Positions 32,797 to 43,137 of a stretch of 64,000 bases of DNA are shown here, piece after piece. The first letter of the stretch is position 1. Each line of letters starts with the position of its first letter. Origin of the DNA: Prorocentrum cordatum (Eukaryota > Sar > Dinophyceae > Prorocentrales > Prorocentraceae). The stretch lies in the NCBI GenBank assembly GCA_963575745.1, contig CAUYUJ010013925.1, forward strand, positions 47,501 through 111,500, in the 5' to 3' direction. A program made the translations under genes and the position numbers. The notes beneath the pieces were generated by a model that saw nothing but the letters and a program-made list of their open reading frames with translations, made no database searches and was not told where the DNA came from.

Positions 32797-33870
32797 ATGT
32801 CCAAGAAGTATCGTTCCACTGGGCGCCTTGAGACACAGGGCGCCCAAGCGGCAGGTATTTACGGACACCAGATCTACGGCACGTTTGGGTCCAAGTTGAA
32901 ACAACTGCGGAGACAGTTGGGGTTCGCACTTGCCGCGCCCACACGGGGTCGGCGCCTGACCACCCTCCTCGCCTTGCGCGCTGGCGACCAAGACCCTGCG
33001 ACTAAATCACCGACGGAATGCTTGGATCTTTGGCTGCAGTCCCGGCGAGACCATCCCGATCTCCGCGATGGTGTTCGGCGAGCCTGGCCACATGCCGTCC
33101 AGCGACTCAGCTCAGTTGACAGTGGGCAGCGGTCTCGTCATATCAGAGGACCGCTCACTGCTGTTGTTGGCCACCTTCTCGAGCTGGGCTGGGGCGTGAG
33201 CGAGGCCACGGCATGGACGGCGCCAGAGCCACACCCAGCCGCAGGCGACAAGTGGCGTTTCGACGACGATCTGTACACGGATTCCGCCGCCTTGGACTCG
33301 CACCAGGGCTTCCTCGCCGACTTCAAGGAAACGATCCGCCCGCGCCTCTGGGAGCAGGCCACCCGCCACTACTGCGGCAGTGGCCTGGAACAAGGGGTCG
33401 ATTGCATATCCTTCCGCACCTTGTTAGCGCAGCTGGAGGCGGTCCCCGTCATCGGCCACCGACTGGCTGAGGTCATGGTCGCATGTGCGGTGGGAGGCGT
33501 ATGGCCGCGCGATCGGAGGCGCGAGGAAATACCTTCCTACCAGGGCCCTGTGGTCTGTCCACGCTGCAAGACGGCCCCAGAGACGTTGGTCCACAGGATC
33601 TGGCAGTGCCCGTGCAATAAGAACCACCGAACCACCGAGCGCACGAGGAGTCAGACGAATTGATACCTCAGGCGCTGGCTCAGTATGAGATGGACACTGG
33701 ATTTTGGCTTCGAGGTCTTCTCAACAAGTTTTGGACAGCAGTTCCCCCACCGGCGCCAGAAGAGCAGTGGACGATCGACGGCCCGTATAAAGAAGCCCTG
33801 GAAGGCATGTTCGGAACAGGCACTCGTGAGGCCCCGCTCTTGCTCAGTGGAGATGCGAAGTGGGGGCCCT
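32797..33870 (+). pseudogene. Second LINE ORF2: post-RT region with Cys/His knuckle
   Basis: One open frame of 288 codons (32797-33663) with KLKQLRRQLGFALAAPTRGR and a knuckle VCPRCKTAPETLVHRIWQCP at 33550, the counterpart of the knuckle in the first LINE. Continues in another frame with YEMDTGFWLRGLLNKFW to 33870. Confidence 0.6.
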
Positions 33871-34220
33871 GATACAAGCTCCCCGTCTTTTCGTCGTGAA
33901 AGATTAGCTGCCGTTTTTGTTCAGCACTCTCGAACCCCAGGTAGATATTGCAGCCACCATCGGAGGCCCTTTTTGTGCGGCCCTCGGCAGGTTGTTGCTA
34001 GGAGGTGAGCTTTGAGCCCTCCTCTTGGGTCCATGGTTGCCTCGACGCGACGTTCGATTTGTCTCCGACTGCGAGCCTGTAGTCACACGGTGGCTCGAGC
34101 GTAGGTTCGAATCCCCTAGAGGCCCCGACGCCGACCTCTGGGCGCTTCTTGGGCAGCTCCTCGCTAGGCGGGGCCCATCACACGATGTCACTGGGGCGGT
34201 CCCCCACCTGGCGTTTTCTT
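33871..34220 (+). pseudogene. Second LINE: RNase H trace
   Basis: In one frame VDIAATIGGPFCAALGRLLL, then GEL, a TGA, ALLLG, and after it VRFVSDCEPVVTRW and GPDADLWALLGQLL. The Glu and Asp of an RNase H fold can be matched but the domain is short and interrupted. Confidence 0.45.
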
Positions 34221-34936
34221 AATGATTCGCGCATCCCCAAAAAGTTCCGGAAGGCCCCAGGGACCACCCTCAAATCTGGCCGCTGCCGCCCCCAAGACCC
34301 TCCCCTCGGAACCCTCCCCGGACCCCCACCGGGACCGCTCCAGGCACCCCCCCAGAGGAGAAGAAAGAGGACCAGAAGAATCGAGGAAGGAGGGGGCCAC
34401 AGAGCCGCGAAGATCACCGAATCTGGAGCCCCCCGGATCGGCGGCACTGGCCGGAGGCCATTACGATCACTCCCCCCCTTTCTCACGCTCGTTTTTCTCC
34501 TCTCGTTCATCTTCGTTTCCTCTTCTTATCTTCCATCCGGCCACTCTCCCTCAATCCCTCTTACCTCTTCCTTCCGCCATCCCTCCTCCCTGCCATTTGA
34601 ACCGTGACCTGGTGAAGGCATACAAGATCCATGGGAAGTGCCACAACAACTAATACTGACCAACTCGAACGCACGAAAAAAGAGACCGACCCGCAGGAAT
34701 GGAAGACAGGCGGGCTTGCCAGAAGTGGCAGGCGGGTACAAACTGGGCGCCTCGGACACCCGCGGGGTCGTCGCCGCGCCGCCAGCCAGAGCGCCAGCTC
34801 CAGCCGACGAGAAGCCACGCGCTTGGGACCCGCAAGCCTGGCACACGAGAAACGTGGACGGCTGCACAGCAGTCCAGAAAGCCATGGGTGGCTTCGGCAG
34901 ACGAGTAAGAAGGCGGCGACAAGAGGCAGCGGCCTC
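34221..34936. other. Spacer, no gene seen
   Basis: CCC/GGA-rich, then T/C-rich at 34480-34600. No motif recognised on either strand. Confidence 0.5.
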
Positions 34937-35060
34937 CTAAATGGTGTCGGAGCAGATGGGGACGGAGGATCGCGCTGCATCGCCGATACATCGGCTATGC
35001 ATCGGCGATGCATTGGCGATGCTGATAGCGCGCCAGTGGATGGCCCCGAATACACAAAAA
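34937..35060. mobile_element. Foldback element, family F, partial copy
   Basis: GGTGTCGGAGCAGATGGGGA then CGGAGGATCGCGC is the family terminal repeat. The interior is a run of GATGCATCGGCGATGCAT palindromes. The other end is not symmetrical but resembles the left flank of the 38772 copy in reverse. Confidence 0.55.
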
Positions 35061-35284
35061 GGGAAGTGTTCGCACCCCCCCCCCTTCAAAGAGGGGGTGA
35101 GATGTTCGAAGCCACCTCCCGCCTCTTAGACGGGGGGGGAGTTCCGACCGCCGCCCCCTCCCCACCTTGAAGGGGGGGGGTCCAGATCCCCCCCCCCTCC
35201 CCCCCTTGGCGCCGCTGGAAAGAAGGGGGGCGGGGGTCACCCCCACACCCCTCCCCCCCTTTTGCGCCGAACAGGGGGTTGGGG
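35061..35284. repeat. C-run and G-run cluster
   Basis: Repeated C8-C10 and G8-G9 runs with CTTCAAAG/CTTTGAAGG-like spacers. Same style as 38575-38770. Confidence 0.7.
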
Positions 35285-36345
35285 AGGAGGCCTCTCGGGT
35301 AGTGAATAGAAAGTAAAGTGTTCTGAATAGCGATTGGTGAGTAGCGAGTATTGATAGTGGGTAGTGCGCAACAAATGATAAGTAGTGAGTGGTGGGTAAT
35401 GGGTAGTGCTAGTAGTGAGTAGTGCGTAGAGGTGAGTGAGTAGCGAGCAGTGAGTAGTGAAGTGAGTAGTGAATAGTGAGTGGTGGGAAGGAAATAGAAA
35501 GTAAGGAATTATGACTAGTGAACAGTGAGGAGTGAGTAGTCTGTAGAGAGTAGTGCATAGTGAAGAGCAAGCAGGGAGTAGGGATGAGGGAGTAAACAAT
35601 AACGAAGCGAGGAGTGAATAGTGAGTAGTGAGTAGTGCGCAGTGAGTGGAGAGTAGTGAATAGTGAGTGGTGAGGAGCGAATAGCGAGTAGCGAGTAGGG
35701 AGGAGCGAGTAGGGAGTAGCGATTAGTGAGTAAACATTAGCGAATAGGGCCTTGTGAGTAGTGAGTAATGAGGAGGGAATAACCAGGAGTCACTAGTGAG
35801 TAGTGAGTAAGGAGTAGTGCGTAGCGGGTAGGGAGTAGCGAGTTGTGAGTAGTGCGTAGTGAGTAGTGAGTAGGGAGTCGTGAGTATTCAGTAGTGAGTA
35901 GTGAGAAGCGAGAAGTGGGTATTGAGTAGTGGGTAGTGGGTATGGAGTTGCGAGTTGAAATTAGTGAGTGGTGACTAGTGCGTCGTGAGTAATGATAAGT
36001 GAATACTGAGTAGTGAGTAGCGACTTGCGACTAGCGACCAGTGGATAGGGAGTAGGGGGTAGTGAATAGCGAGTAGTGCGAAGTGGGTGTGGATACTTCG
36101 TATTGGGTAGCGAATAGCGGATAGTGCGTAGTGAGTTGTGGGCAGTGCGTAGTGAGGAGCAGGGAGTAGGAAGTAGTGAAAAGTGAGTAGTGGGGGCGTG
36201 ACTAGTGAGTAGTGGGTAGTGAATAATGCGTATCGGGTAACGACTAGGGCGTTGGGATTAGCGAATAGTGAATAGTAAATACTGTGATGGGAGTAGGGGG
36301 TAAGGAGCAGGGAGTAGCGAGTAGTGGATAGTGAGTCGGAGGTGA
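35285..36345. repeat. Degenerate TAGTGAG array 1
   Basis: About 1.06 kb of 7-8-bp GTAGTGA-type units with AGG, CGA and TTG variants. The plus strand is saturated with TAG and TGA in all frames. The segment 36188-36335 is repeated at 37770-37905 inside array 2. Confidence 0.92.
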
Positions 36346-36650
36346 GGGGGTGAGATCGAAGTGGAACGGAGAGCCCCCCCAGCGGGAAATCGATTTCGGT
36401 TTCGTGTTCGTGCGTGCCGTGCGTGCGGGCGAGGCGAAGCTGCGTGGGCGGGCGAGAGAAAGCGTCCTGTGGCTGAGGCGCGGCCGGACCAAATGATTCC
36501 CTTCCGGGCGGCCGGGGCCCCGCGGTGTCCCGCCGGTGTCCCGGTGGTGTCCCGTGTGGCTGAGGCGCGGCCGGACCAAATGTCTCCTTTCCGGGCGGCC
36601 GGGGCCCCGCGGTGTCCCGCCGGTGTCCCGTCGGTGTCCCGAAAATGATG
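36346..36650. repeat. Composite dispersed repeat R, copy 1
   Basis: GATCGAAGTGGAACGGAGAG, then GGTTTCGTGTTCGTGCGTG, GGCTGAGGCGCGGCCGGA (twice) and serial CGGTGTCCCG. An equivalent 320-bp copy is at 51597-51920, and both run directly into GATGATG/GTGTCCCGATGATG arrays. Confidence 0.85.
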
Positions 36651-37254
36651 TTGTTGATGATGATCATGATGGTTATGTTGATGGTGATGATGATGGCGAT
36701 GATGGTGTCCTGGTGATGATGATGATGTTAATGATGATGATGATATGACGATGAAAATGATGTTTCTGCCCGTTGTTGTTGATAATGATGTTGGTAATGA
36801 TGATGCTGATGATGATGATTATGGTATCCCGATGATGATGATGATTATGGCGGTGGTGCTGATAATGGTGATGGTGATGTTGTGCCGATGATGATATTGA
36901 TGATGATGTTGGTGATGATGGTGTTGCTGATGATGATGCTGTCCCGATGATGTTGACGATGCTGTTGATGATGTTGATGATGATAATTAACTGATGATGA
37001 TGATGGTGTCCCGATGTTGTCGATGATGTTGACGATGAAAATGATGGTGACCATGATGGTGTCCCGATGATGATGATGATGTTGATGATGATGATGACGA
37101 TGGCTGTGTCCCAATGATGATGATAATGACTATGACGAGATGATGATGGCATTGGTGATGATGGCATGATGGTGATGGCGTTGATGATGATGGCGATGAT
37201 GATGATGATGTGAAGATGACAGTGTCCCGATGACGATGGAGAAGGTGGTGTTGT
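36651..37254. repeat. (GAT)n array with GTGTCCCGATGATG punctuation
   Basis: GATGATG and GTTGATGATG units broken at intervals by GTGTCCCGATG, a piece shared with the preceding repeat R. Confidence 0.9.
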
Positions 37255-37470
37255 TGCTGATGATGATGACGTTGAATGTTATATCGATCGTGATATCGGT
37301 AGTGAGATCGATAGTGGGACCGAATGTGGGATCGATTGTGATATCGATAATCAGATCAATTGTGAGACCGAGCGAATGGGATATATCAAGATCGATTGTG
37401 AGATCGATCGAGTGAAATCGATCGAGCGAGACCGATAGTGAGATGGATAGTGAGACCGATCGAGTGAGAC
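37255..37470. repeat. GTGAGATCGAT-type short tandem array
   Basis: Twelve- to thirteen-base units such as GTGAGATCGATA and GTGATATCGATA, degenerate. Confidence 0.8.
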
Positions 37471-37519
37471 GCTGCATCCTCCCCCCCCGGACCTCCTTAT
37501 CACCCGAAGGGTGGTCGTA

Positions 37520-38210
37520 TAGGTAGTGAGTTGTGGGCAGTGAGTAGTGAGTAGTGAAGTGTGAGTAGTGAGTAGTGGATACTGGTTGGTGAGTGATGAG
37601 CAGAGCTTTGTGAATAGTGAATAGTGGGTTGTGGATTGTGTTTAGTGAGTAGTGAGTATTGAGTAGTGGGTCGTGAGTAGTGTGTCTTGAATATTGGTTC
37701 GCGAGTACCGCGCTGGGAGTAGGGAGTAGGGAGTAGGAAGTAGTGAGTAGTGAGTGGTGGGGGCGTAGTGACTAGTGAGTAGTGGGTAGTGAATAATGCG
37801 TATCGGGTAGCGACTAGAGCGTTGGGATTAGCGAGTAGTGAGTAGTATATACTGTGACGGGAGTAGGGAGTAGGGAGTAGGGAGTAGCGAGTAGTGGATA
37901 GTGAGTAGTGAGTTGTGGGCAATGAGTAGTGAAGTGTGAGTAGTGAGTAGTGGATACTGGTTGGTGGGTGATGAGCAGAGATTTGCGATGAGTGAACAGT
38001 GGGTTGTGATTTGTGTTTAATGAGTAGTGAGTATTGAGTAGTGGGTAGTGAGTAGTGGGTAGTTTGTAGTGAGTACGAAGCAGCGAGTAGTGAGTAGTGG
38101 GTAGAGGGTACTTCGTCGTGGATCGTGAGTAGTGAGTCGTGAGTAGTGAGTAGCGAGAAGTGAGTAGTGAGTAGCGAGTAGTGAGGCGTGGGTAGTGAGT
38201 AGTGAATGCT
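37520..38210. repeat. Degenerate TAGTGAG array 2
   Basis: Same unit as array 1. A 60-base piece with GTGGATACTGGTTGGTG occurs at 37572 and again at 37951, and 37770-37905 copies part of array 1, so segments larger than the unit have been duplicated. Confidence 0.92.
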
Positions 38211-38492
38211 GTTTGGGGCTAGGGATTGGGTTTGGGGTTACGGTTGGGGGTTAGGGCAAGGGTGAGATAGTAAGAAAAATAAGCAGGTAACAGAAAATGA
38301 ATTATATTTAAAACATATTAAATTTGTATAAATAATATGTAATTTTCTAAAAAAATAATTTGTTTCAAAAATCAAAAAAAATTTAAAAAAAAAAATAATA
38401 AAAAATTATAAATATATAAATATAAAATAAAATAAAAATTAATTAAAATTTTTAACATAAAATAAAACAATAAACAAAAATTTAAAATACTA

Positions 38493-38523
<31 letters not shown>

Positions 38524-38575
38524 TATAAATAAAAATTAAAAAATAAAAATAAATAAATTATAAAAAATTAAGGGT
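38211..38575. repeat. Short TTTAGGG-like stretch and AT-rich block with A-run
   Basis: 38211-38268 holds degenerate GGGTTTGGGG, GGTTAGGG pieces. 38276-38570 is over 85 percent A+T with A-runs, including about 30 A near 38490-38520. Strongly different in composition from the flanks. Confidence 0.75.
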
Positions 38576-38771
38576 GGTCGGGGTCGGGATCCGGAGACCG
38601 AGGGCGCCGTGGCGAAAGGGGGGGGGGGAATTTGGCGGCCAACGGGGGGAGGGGGGGGGGTCGGAACCCCCTCCCCCCCCTTTTGAAAGGGGGGAAGGGG
38701 GGGGGGGTCCCCGACGGATCGGGAAAGGGGGGGAAGGGGGGGGGGTCCCACTCCCCCACCCCCCTGAGGTT
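38576..38771. repeat. G-run cluster
   Basis: Many G8-G10 runs alternating with short C-runs, like 35061-35284. Precedes a family F copy as 35061 follows one. Confidence 0.7.
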
Positions 38772-38947
38772 CATCCAGCGGCGCGCCCTCGGCGATGCAC
38801 CAGCGATGCATCGTCGATGTCGGCGATGCATCGACGACGTCGACGCGAAGCGAATCGGGCTCCACATCGAGCCGCATCGGCGACGCACCGGCGATGCGAC
38901 TCGATCCTCCGGCCACGTCTGCTCGGACCCCATCTGGGAGGCCTTGA
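38772..38947. mobile_element. Foldback element, family F, copy 2
   Basis: Interior GCGATGCATCGACGACGTCG then GACGCGAAGCGAATCGGGCT is shared with 39811-39989. The right end GATCCTCCGGCCACGTCTGC, CCCCATCTGGGAGGCC matches the inverted left end of that copy. Confidence 0.65.
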
Positions 38948-39128
38948 AGCAAAAGACAAGAGGCGCCCATTGCCGCCAGGGCGAAAACGGCACGCGCACG
39001 AGCGCGCTCAGCTGCGCCGGAGCGTCACCTCCAGGCTTCTCGACACGACCACGCTCGCAGACAGGGCCACGCCGTCCAGGGCCGGCCCGATCCCAGGCAC
39101 GGCCTTCTGGGGAGACCCAAAAGTATCG
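38948..39128. other. Spacer between family F and family A elements
   Basis: GC-rich unique sequence; nothing recognised. Confidence 0.5.
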
Positions 39129-39286
39129 TTGAGTCGAGCGTGTCCCCCTACAGGGGGATTTTGGTCGAAAAATAAAAATACCCCAAAAATACTCCCAATT
39201 AATCAAAAATAATAGAAAAACAGTCCCCAGACTATTCTTAAACTATTTTTGAATTTCCCCCCTGTAGAGGGACAGGCCCGACTCAA
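39129..39286. mobile_element. MITE-like element, family A, best copy
   Basis: Terminal inverted repeats of about 28 bp: GAGTCGAGCGTGTCCCCCTA at the left and TAGAGGGACAGGCCCGACTC at the right. The core is AT-rich (AATAATAGAAAAACAG). 158 bp, no coding. Confidence 0.87.
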
Positions 39287-39810
39287 GGGTACCGATGCCA
39301 GTGCTCCCCGGACATCGCCCCGGGGTGCGTTGGGACCAGGATTTCGGGGCGAGTCTGGCCGTGGCGACGAGGGCCTCCCAGGAGGCCCAGAGAGGCGAAA
39401 ACGGGGCAGAGGTTCCGGCATCGGTAACTGTTCCTCCTCTGAGCCTTCATCGAGGAATCGGATCGAAGCGGAGTGCGCCTCGGATCGGGCCGCACCGGCA
39501 AGGGGTTGAGATCGCATCGGATCGGCTGCACCAAAATGCACAACGGCGCCAGGCAAGCCTCGGGCCGCGTCGGACCGCAGAAAGGTGGGAATCGAATCGG
39601 ATCAGACTGGCCGAAATCGAAACGGTGAGGGCGTTGGATAAGGAGCTCTTGAATAATGAATCCAGGGTCTGGAAGCCAGTGGAACGCCAACTGGGGCTCG
39701 ACGATGGGCATCACCACCGCCCTCATAGGATAAGGAATCCTCCAGGTTCTGAAGCCTCCCGGGCACACTCCTTACCGAACGCCCCCATCATATCTAGAGG
39801 CCTCCAAGAT
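39287..39810. other. Unassigned stretch
   Basis: Contains GGATCGGAT-type pieces like those at 520-690. No gene recognised. Confidence 0.5.
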
Positions 39811-39989
39811 GGGATCGGAGCAGATGAGGTTGGGGGATCGAGCCGCATCACCGATACATCGGCGATGCATCGTCGACGTCGGCGATGCATCGGCGACGTC
39901 GACGCGAAGCGAATCGGGCTCCACATCGAGTCGCACCGGCGAAGCATCGGCGATGCGGCGCGATCCTCCGACCCCATCTGCTCCGACCC
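39811..39989. mobile_element. Foldback element, family F, best copy
   Basis: Left GGATCGGAGCAGATGAGGTT with GGGGGATCG pairs with right CGATCCTCCGACCCCATCTG with CTCCGACC. The interior is palindromic, made of CGGCGATGCATCG units and GACGCGAAGCGAATCGGGCT. Confidence 0.72.
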
Positions 39990-40010
39990 TTACCAGTTCG
40001 AAACATATCC

Positions 40011-40132
40011 CTATCCCTGTGTTTGGCATCACCTCACCTCGATGTCGGTCTTAAGGATTCCCTCAGTTTCTGAGGGCACATCCCTAAGACTGTCCTCGCT
40101 TCTTGCTCGCCCATCCTGGGGATAGGGATAGG
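40011..40132. mobile_element. Foldback element, family G, copy 1
   Basis: Ends CCCTATCCCTGTG and TGGGGATAGGGATAGG are inverted repeats. The interior has the small palindrome CCCTCAGTTTCTGAGGG. An inverted copy lies at 41309-41439. Confidence 0.65.
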
Positions 40133-40204
40133 TTCTGGGCTGGTTAGACCCCATCTGGGAGGCCTGGGAGTACTGTATCGAATATGATGGGCCTGTTTCC
40201 ACCG

Positions 40205-40740
40205 CCACCACCAGAAGTTGGAGGGGGAGGAGGTCCTCCTCCTCCTCCTCCTCCTCCTCCCCACCATCCAACTTGTGGTGGTGCTGGTGGAAAACAGGCC
40301 CCTCAGAGTCGGATCCGTCGGATCGAACCGGGTCCTGCCTGCACCTGTCCCGGTCCTGCCTGCACCGCAGCGGCCACGGAGACCACGTGTCTTCAAGTGC
40401 CGAGGCCATCCAGAGCGGCCTGCCGGGCCGCGGCCGGCCCGGCCACAGTCCTCCAGAGAGGGTGTAAGGCCAGCCACAACCACAATAATTCGGAGAGGAG
40501 GAGAGGGGGAGGAGGAGAGAACAGTGAAGGAAGGCGGAAGGAGGAGGAGGGGGATACGGGAGGAGGAATGAGGAGGAAGGGGGAGGAGAGAAGGCGGGGA
40601 GAGGAAGGAGAGGAGGAGCAAGTAGAAGGATGAGGAGTAGGAGGAGGAGGTATGAGGAGGATGAGGAGTAGGAGAGGGAGGAGTAGGAGGAGGAGGGGAT
40701 AGGGAGGAGGAGGAGGAGGAGAATTTTCACACGAAATATA
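40205..40740. repeat. CTC/GGA tracts
   Basis: A CTC tract at 40231-40260, unique GC-rich DNA to 40490, then GGA/GAG-rich purine sequence to 40725. Confidence 0.75.
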
Positions 40741-41308
40741 AAAACTGAGGACAATCCTGGAATGTGTGTCGATGTATGTTGGGTACCTTTGCCCCGCTGG
40801 TCCTGACGGTGGCCTTGATGGCAGCGGCGTCGCCCGCCACCTGCACGGCCACGTCGGCCACCCTCGCGGACGCCTCCTTGGCCACAGCGTGCCTCAGGGC
40901 GTCCTGCTGGGGGAGCAGGACATTAACCAGGAACCCAGATCTCCAGCGTTATTGACACCATTCAGTACCGAGGCTTTTTCTGGCTTCCGGCATCTGGGGG
41001 CCCTCGCCAGGCCTCGGGACTGTCAACCAACGACTCTTGGGATGAAAAAAACACCCGAAAGAAAAAGGTTGGGACCATCGGAGACTCCAGATTGGAAAAT
41101 CAAAAATATCGGATGTCTGGGGAGAGGTGTTTGAAGGGACCCTGGGACACACAAATAAGTAGAAACAAATCCCAGGATTCCCCCCTGCTTTGGAAAATGT
41201 TCTGGGTGTCCGTCTCCCCCCGCCCTTTCCATACGTTTCCATATTTTCCTGGGGGTCGAGGATCAATTATGTCTGTGTGTTTTCACCTCCTCGGTGATAA
41301 TAACCCCA
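40741..41308. other. Unassigned stretch
   Basis: Short frames on the plus strand (such as 40766-41134) have no recognisable motif. Nothing else seen. Confidence 0.5.
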
Positions 41309-41439
41309 AGCTGATCCCTATCCCTAGGAATGGTAAGTCTGATGGAGATGACAATCTCAGGGATGCGCCCTCAGAAACTGAGGGAATCATTATAAGAACG
41401 TCCTCGGGATGAGGTGGTGCCAATCACAAGGATAGAGGG
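41309..41439. mobile_element. Foldback element, family G, copy 2 (inverted)
   Basis: GATCCCTATCCCTAGG at the left and AAGGATAGAGGGCATGATC at the right, with CCCTCAGAAACTGAGGG inside: the reverse orientation of 40011-40132. Confidence 0.6.
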
Positions 41440-41548
41440 CATGATCTAGGCTGATAGAGACGCATACCGACACCAGGACTCTCCAAACCCCCACGAGTGT
41501 GTTCTGGCTGGCATCCCGAAGCTAGAAGCTAGAAGAAAGGGAAGTACT

Positions 41549-41720
41549 GCATGAACGAAAAATGTTGGAGCTCCGCTGGGATTTCTTGGATCAGAGCCAG
41601 GCCCTCCTCCCTGACGCGCTGCGCGCGCCAGGAGCGGCGCCCGAGGCGCCGCCAGACGGGCTCAGCGACCAGCGACGATTCAAGAAATCCGCGCGGAACT
41701 CCAAGCAATATGTTTACACC
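41549..41720. mobile_element. MITE-like foldback element, family B
   Basis: Left GTTGGAGCTCCGCTGGGATT with TCTTGGATC pairs with right GATTCAAGAAATCCGCGCGG with AACTCC. The core GGAGCGGCGCCCGAGGCGCC matches the other copies. Confidence 0.75.
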
Positions 41721-41738
41721 GTGTTCTCCCCATAAATG

Positions 41739-42214
41739 CGGCACCTTCCGGGGAGGCGGGGCGCGCGCGGGCCCTCCTCACCGCAGTCGCAATCGCAGCT
41801 GCAGAGCAGGTAACGGTGGCGGGGCCCAAGCATCCTTGTAGCGGCGGCGGCAGCAGCGGCGGAAATGGTACATATCAGCGTTCCACACTACGAGCTGACG
41901 GCGTCAGCCCAGAGGTGTTTAAGATCTTATAATAAGAACCTGGATCTTATATGCTGTCATCATATGATGTTATAACCATATTAGTACTACAAAATGTAAG
42001 CATAGTATAATTTTTACACCGCGATCACAAGTTGCAAGGGCGTCTCCAGCGAAACGAAAGAAAAGGAGGAAGGAAAGAAGGACAAGGAGGGGGGAGGGAG
42101 GAGGGGAGAGGGGCGGAAGGAGGAGAAGGAGGAGGACGACGACGACGACGACGATCTCTGCTGTCCGCTGCGGCAACGGGGGCCCGAGACTCGCGTGGCG
42201 GGGCCCCGCGGCGG
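41739..42214. repeat. Segmental duplication, copy a
   Basis: 476 bp that match 43959-44434 with about four differences (near 41917, 41931, 41956 and 41978). Contains GCACCTTCCGGGGAGGCGGG at one end and a GGA-rich then GAC-triplet part at the other. Confidence 0.95.
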
Positions 42215-42870
42215 TCCGCAAACCTATTCGTATTATTCGAGTCAACTTGATACGTGTTGTCGGTATTTTCTGCTTAACTCGAGGTCTAGGGCAGCTACAG
42301 TGCTGGTAAGCACAGCTATCGCACTCAGAATCATCAGGCGCGTTCGCCTGTTCAATCCAGAGGTCTGAACTCGGTCTGCTATCCGAGCTCGGTCCGCAAA
42401 CCTATTCGTATTATTCGAGTCATCTTGACAGACGCTCTCGGTTTTCTGTACTTAACTCGAGCTGTAGGGCAGCTAGAGGGCTCATTGTCACAGACATCGA
42501 TGGTGAATCATCAGTCGCGTTCGTCTACTGAACCGAGAGCTCTGAACTCGGCCTGCTGCCCGAGCTAGATTTGCGAAACTATTCGTATTGTTGAATGATC
42601 TTGAGAAGTGCTCTCTGTCTTCTGCACTTAACTCGTGTTTGGGCCGGCTACAGTGCTGCGGGTCACATATATCGATTTGCACACATCAGGCGTGTTTGTC
42701 GATCGATTCCAGAGCTCGGAACTCGGTCTGCTGCTCGAACTTGATCGGGAAAACTATTCTATTATTCGAGTCGATACTGTCGGTTTTCTGCACTTAACTC
42801 GGGCTGTAGGGGGGCTGCACGGCTGGGAATCACATGAGTGGATTGGCAGACATCAGACGCGGCCGCCCAG
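42215..42870. repeat. ~178-bp satellite, isolated block
   Basis: Begins exactly at the end of the duplication with CCGCAAACCTATTCGTATTA, followed by diverged monomers with ACTCGAG, GGTCTGAACTCGGTCTG and CAGGCGCGTTCG. The same family fills 53.7-64 kb. Confidence 0.9.
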
Positions 42871-43137
42871 TACTGGTACCTCCCCGCGTGGCGGGGGAGG
42901 TACCCCGTAGATCATTGGTACGATGGTACCGCGCATCGCCGATGGTTTACCCCCAAGGCCTCGGACAAGCGATCTCCTGATTTGGCTGGGGACTCGGGCA
43001 GGTTGCCCTTATATAATATATACATACATAAACCTTACCAAGACAAAACATCTAGGTACATATGTGTTGGCCGACGTGGAGTTGGTGGAGCGCGTCATGC
43101 GCCGGGCGCTGAGGCAAAACCCGACTCCTCTTCTGCC
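42871..43137. repeat. GGTACC-palindrome repeat, copy 1
   Basis: CAGTACTGGTACCTCCCCGC then GTGGCGGGGGAGGTACC forms a hairpin. TATATAATATATACATACAT, and GTGGAGTTGGTGGAGCGCGT follow. The same order occurs at 45127-45393. Confidence 0.88.

Larger units (their letters stand above)
28117..34220 (+). mobile_element. Second LINE, decayed, with relic spliced leader
   Basis: Same plan as the first LINE: leader, Cys-rich ORF1, EEP endonuclease, RT, Cys/His knuckle, RNase H traces. Protein similarity between the two is low, so they are separate families or old lineages. Many frameshifts, in-frame stops and a CA/CG microsatellite insertion show it is inactive. Confidence 0.75.

Noticed and set aside
34095-34125. 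GGTTCGAATCCC resembling a tRNA T-arm
   Set aside because: No matching acceptor, D-arm or anticodon arm around it, and it lies in RNase H-like coding sequence of the second LINE.
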